A DNA stretch of 13,811 bases. It comes from CAYLJO01 sp964383905. GTDB taxonomy: Bacteria > Acidobacteriota > Blastocatellia > Pyrinomonadales > Pyrinomonadaceae. A program made the translations under genes and the position numbers. Positions 12,088 through 13,811 of the stretch are shown one piece after another. The notes beneath the pieces are model-generated. The model was not told where the DNA came from and searched no databases. It was given only the letters and a program-made list of their open reading frames with translations. Numbering within the stretch: position 1 is the stretch's first letter; each line of letters starts with the position of its first letter. The stretch is taken from assembly GCA_964383905.1 (NCBI GenBank), contig CAYLJO010000169.1, forward strand, positions 1-13,811. Direction: 5' to 3'.

Positions 12088-13758
12088 TCAGTCTGCCGCC
12101 ACGGGCATCAGTGGGCGCAGATGATGTTCGGGTATCTCCACACTTTCCGGCACGTTGTAACGCGGGACGCTCTCGCCGGTGAAATCTAAATAGAGCTTGC
12201 GCCGCAGAAACGACTCCGGCCAGTGGCCGAGTCGAAGCAGCGGGTACTTCATTGATTTACCGAAAAGCCTACGCCCGAGCATGTAATAGTAGATCGGAAT
12301 CCCTAGGTTAAACTTCCGCTGGACGGCCGGGTCACGACGACAGAAGTCGATGTTGTAGCGCCAGCAGGTGAAGAAAAATTCCCACTGCAGGTCGGTCAGC
12401 TCGATGAGCTTGGCGCTCTCGTCCCTTTCCATGCGGGTCTCTTCCAGGGGGACAAAGAGGGTTGGCATCGCCACCCACTTCGCGTCCTTTAGCGCGAAAA
12501 GTAGATCGAGTGACTGCCTTGTGTCCTCCGGCTTTTCGCCGGGCAACCCGACGATCCACGTGCAGAACGGAAACCAGTTGTGACGATTCAAGATCTCCAT
12601 CCCTTTGAGCACCACATCCGGCCATTGCTCCGCCGTGTATGGGTAGGCCTTGCCCTTCATGAACTGCTTGAACATGCGTGTCGAACCGGTCTCAAGCCCG
12701 ATAAACAGGTTCGCGTAGCGCTTCTCGGGGTGTGAGGAGGCCGGGTTCTGGTTCGTGCTCATACCCACGGCGACGGGGGTGAGCTCTTCGACCACTTCGG
12801 GGGTGCGCACGACCGGGGCCATCGTCCCGTGCGTCAGCATAATGTATTTGACCCCGGGGACGGCGGCAACCGATTCGAAAAGCCGCTTCAGCGCCGGAAT
12901 GTTGGTTTCAAACTTCGGCCCCTGCTCATACAGAAAGATGTCCTCCGTGGTGAGCATGATCGTGTCAGCGCCTTCGGCGACTTGCGCGCGCACGTTGGCG
13001 AGGATGTGGTCGAGCGGGATGCTCTTGCCGCGCCTGAGGGCGACCGAGCAGAACTGGCAGCCACGGCCGCAACCCCGCGTGATCTCGACGACACCGAACG
13101 TCGAGCGGTGATGGATACGCGGGATCGCCTCCAGCGCGGGACTCTGGCACGTCACCCTACGGGGCAGCGCCTCGCCGCGCACCGCCGCTTCAAACAGTGG
13201 AAGAACTACGTCTTCGGCTTCGCCGTCAACGATGCAATCGATCTTCCACACGTCCTGTAGCTCCTTCTTCTCAATCTGCCACGCGCCCGGCCCGCCGACG
13301 ATTATCTTGAGTTGATCTTTGTGCTTACCGAGCGCAGGATGCAGAATCAGATTGCGGAACTCCGCCGCGTTGATCGGCTCGATATTTTTGCCGTAGAAAT
13401 GGGCGTAAACGTTCGTGGCGAAGGTGATCCCGAGCGGGTTATGAGCGTGGACCCCGACGACGCGCGTCTCATCGCCGACAAACAGGTCTAATTGTTCGGG
13501 GTAACAGACGGCGATATCTTCGGGCGCGAACCGCTGTAAGAGAAGAGATTCGACCACGCGCAGGCCGTTCGGCACATATGATGCCTGGCCGTCCGGCCTG
13601 ACCTCATTCCGCCAGGAAATGTCTGCCATGTAATAGGGGAAGCGGGCGTAGCGCGAGGGCAATGTGGCGAGCAGCATTTGTCGCCAGGTGCTACGCAGAT
13701 ACTCCGAAGACTCCGAATTGCTTGCTGCCAGGACGATCTTCTTGCCTGGTGAGCCCAT
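12088..13758 (-). CDS. B12-binding-type radical SAM enzyme
   Basis: A 556-residue protein. The first 210 residues form a Rossmann-like domain of the cobalamin-binding kind seen in this class (VGVHAHNPLG 101-110, IIVGGPGAW 152-160, DCIVDGEAEDV 174-184); the canonical DxHxxG is not clear. The radical SAM domain follows, with VEITRGCGRGCQFCS holding the 4Fe-4S motif Cys230, Cys234 and Cys237. IGLETGSTRM and FCTWIVGLPGE are the usual later strands. The C-terminal 140 residues include YYMLGRRLFG and KLYLDF. Such enzymes do radical methylations or rearrangements in tetrapyrrole, hopanoid or other lipid pathways; the substrate is unknown. The start is ATG 13758 behind AAGGAGG, about 10 nt away. It stands alone on the minus strand. 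Confidence 0.88.
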   Translation of the reverse strand: MGSPGKKIVLAASNSESSEYLRSTWRQMLLATLPSRYARFPYYMADISWRNEVRPDGQASYVPNGLRVVESLLLQRFAPEDIAVCYPEQLDLFVGDETRVVGVHAHNPLGITFATNVYAHFYGKNIEPINAAEFRNLILHPALGKHKDQLKIIVGGPGAWQIEKKELQDVWKIDCIVDGEAEDVVLPLFEAAVRGEALPRRVTCQSPALEAIPRIHHRSTFGVVEITRGCGRGCQFCSVALRRGKSIPLDHILANVRAQVAEGADTIMLTTEDIFLYEQGPKFETNIPALKRLFESVAAVPGVKYIMLTHGTMAPVVRTPEVVEELTPVAVGMSTNQNPASSHPEKRYANLFIGLETGSTRMFKQFMKGKAYPYTAEQWPDVVLKGMEILNRHNWFPFCTWIVGLPGEKPEDTRQSLDLLFALKDAKWVAMPTLFVPLEETRMERDESAKLIELTDLQWEFFFTCWRYNIDFCRRDPAVQRKFNLGIPIYYYMLGRRLFGKSMKYPLLRLGHWPESFLRRKLYLDFTGESVPRYNVPESVEIPEHHLRPLMPVAAD

Positions 13759-13811
13759 AACTCTATATCCCTCCTTTTAGCGCAATGCTTATGCAGCCGC
13801 CCATTAAATAA

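Overview
The window reads as a bacterial chromosomal scaffold assembled from short reads, probably from a metagenome. It carries a fixed 100-N gap flanked by an exact 55-bp duplicate, which is an unmerged k-mer overlap. Gene content and protein style (an exported metal-dependent amidohydrolase next to a diheme cytochrome c, a membrane protein of the 'VTDSRYSMM' type, P-II next to glnA) suggest Acidobacteriota, perhaps Blastocatellia. That placement is inference: there is no rRNA or other marker here. The genes are mostly GC-rich, and the accessory stretches at about 2270-2700 and 4890-5570 are clearly AT-richer.

Layout. 1-600: nitrogen control. The last 16 codons of glutamine synthetase (+) converge on a P-II gene (-) that has a near-consensus sigma-54 promoter. 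597-2141 (-): an unusual regulator with a LacI-type helix-turn-helix joined in frame to a complete ROK repressor. 2142-3083: an AT-rich stretch dense in inverted repeats, plus one doubtful small ORF. 3084-3967 (+): a YHS-domain metal-binding protein and a stand-alone ClpP-like serine protease with an intact triad. 4040-4888 (-): a HAD phosphatase. 4889-6263: decayed DNA, with an unidentified relic and a membrane-glycosyltransferase-like pseudogene that has lost its core.

6406-7689 (-): a compact three-gene operon joined by ATGA overlaps. It encodes a ribbon-helix-helix-like regulator, a small DoxX-like membrane protein (split only by the assembly gap) and a conserved His-rich protein of unknown function. 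A consensus -35 and three 8-bp direct repeats over the promoter suggest autoregulation. 7897-8988 (-): the Ada methylation sensor and repair protein. 9370-11897 (+): a membrane-anchored diheme cytochrome c and an exported amidohydrolase, probably one operon. 12088-13758 (-): a B12-binding-type radical SAM enzyme, with a strong hairpin between it and the convergent operon.

No rRNA, tRNA, CRISPR array, transposase or integrase was found. The strongest points are the sigma-54 promoter of P-II, the LacI-HTH/ROK fusion, the repeat-controlled three-gene operon with its unknown His-rich protein, and the inverted-repeat cluster at 2348-2490. The cluster includes a TTTTGTC-N18-GACAAAA element that recurs at 5096 and, imperfectly, at 5318.
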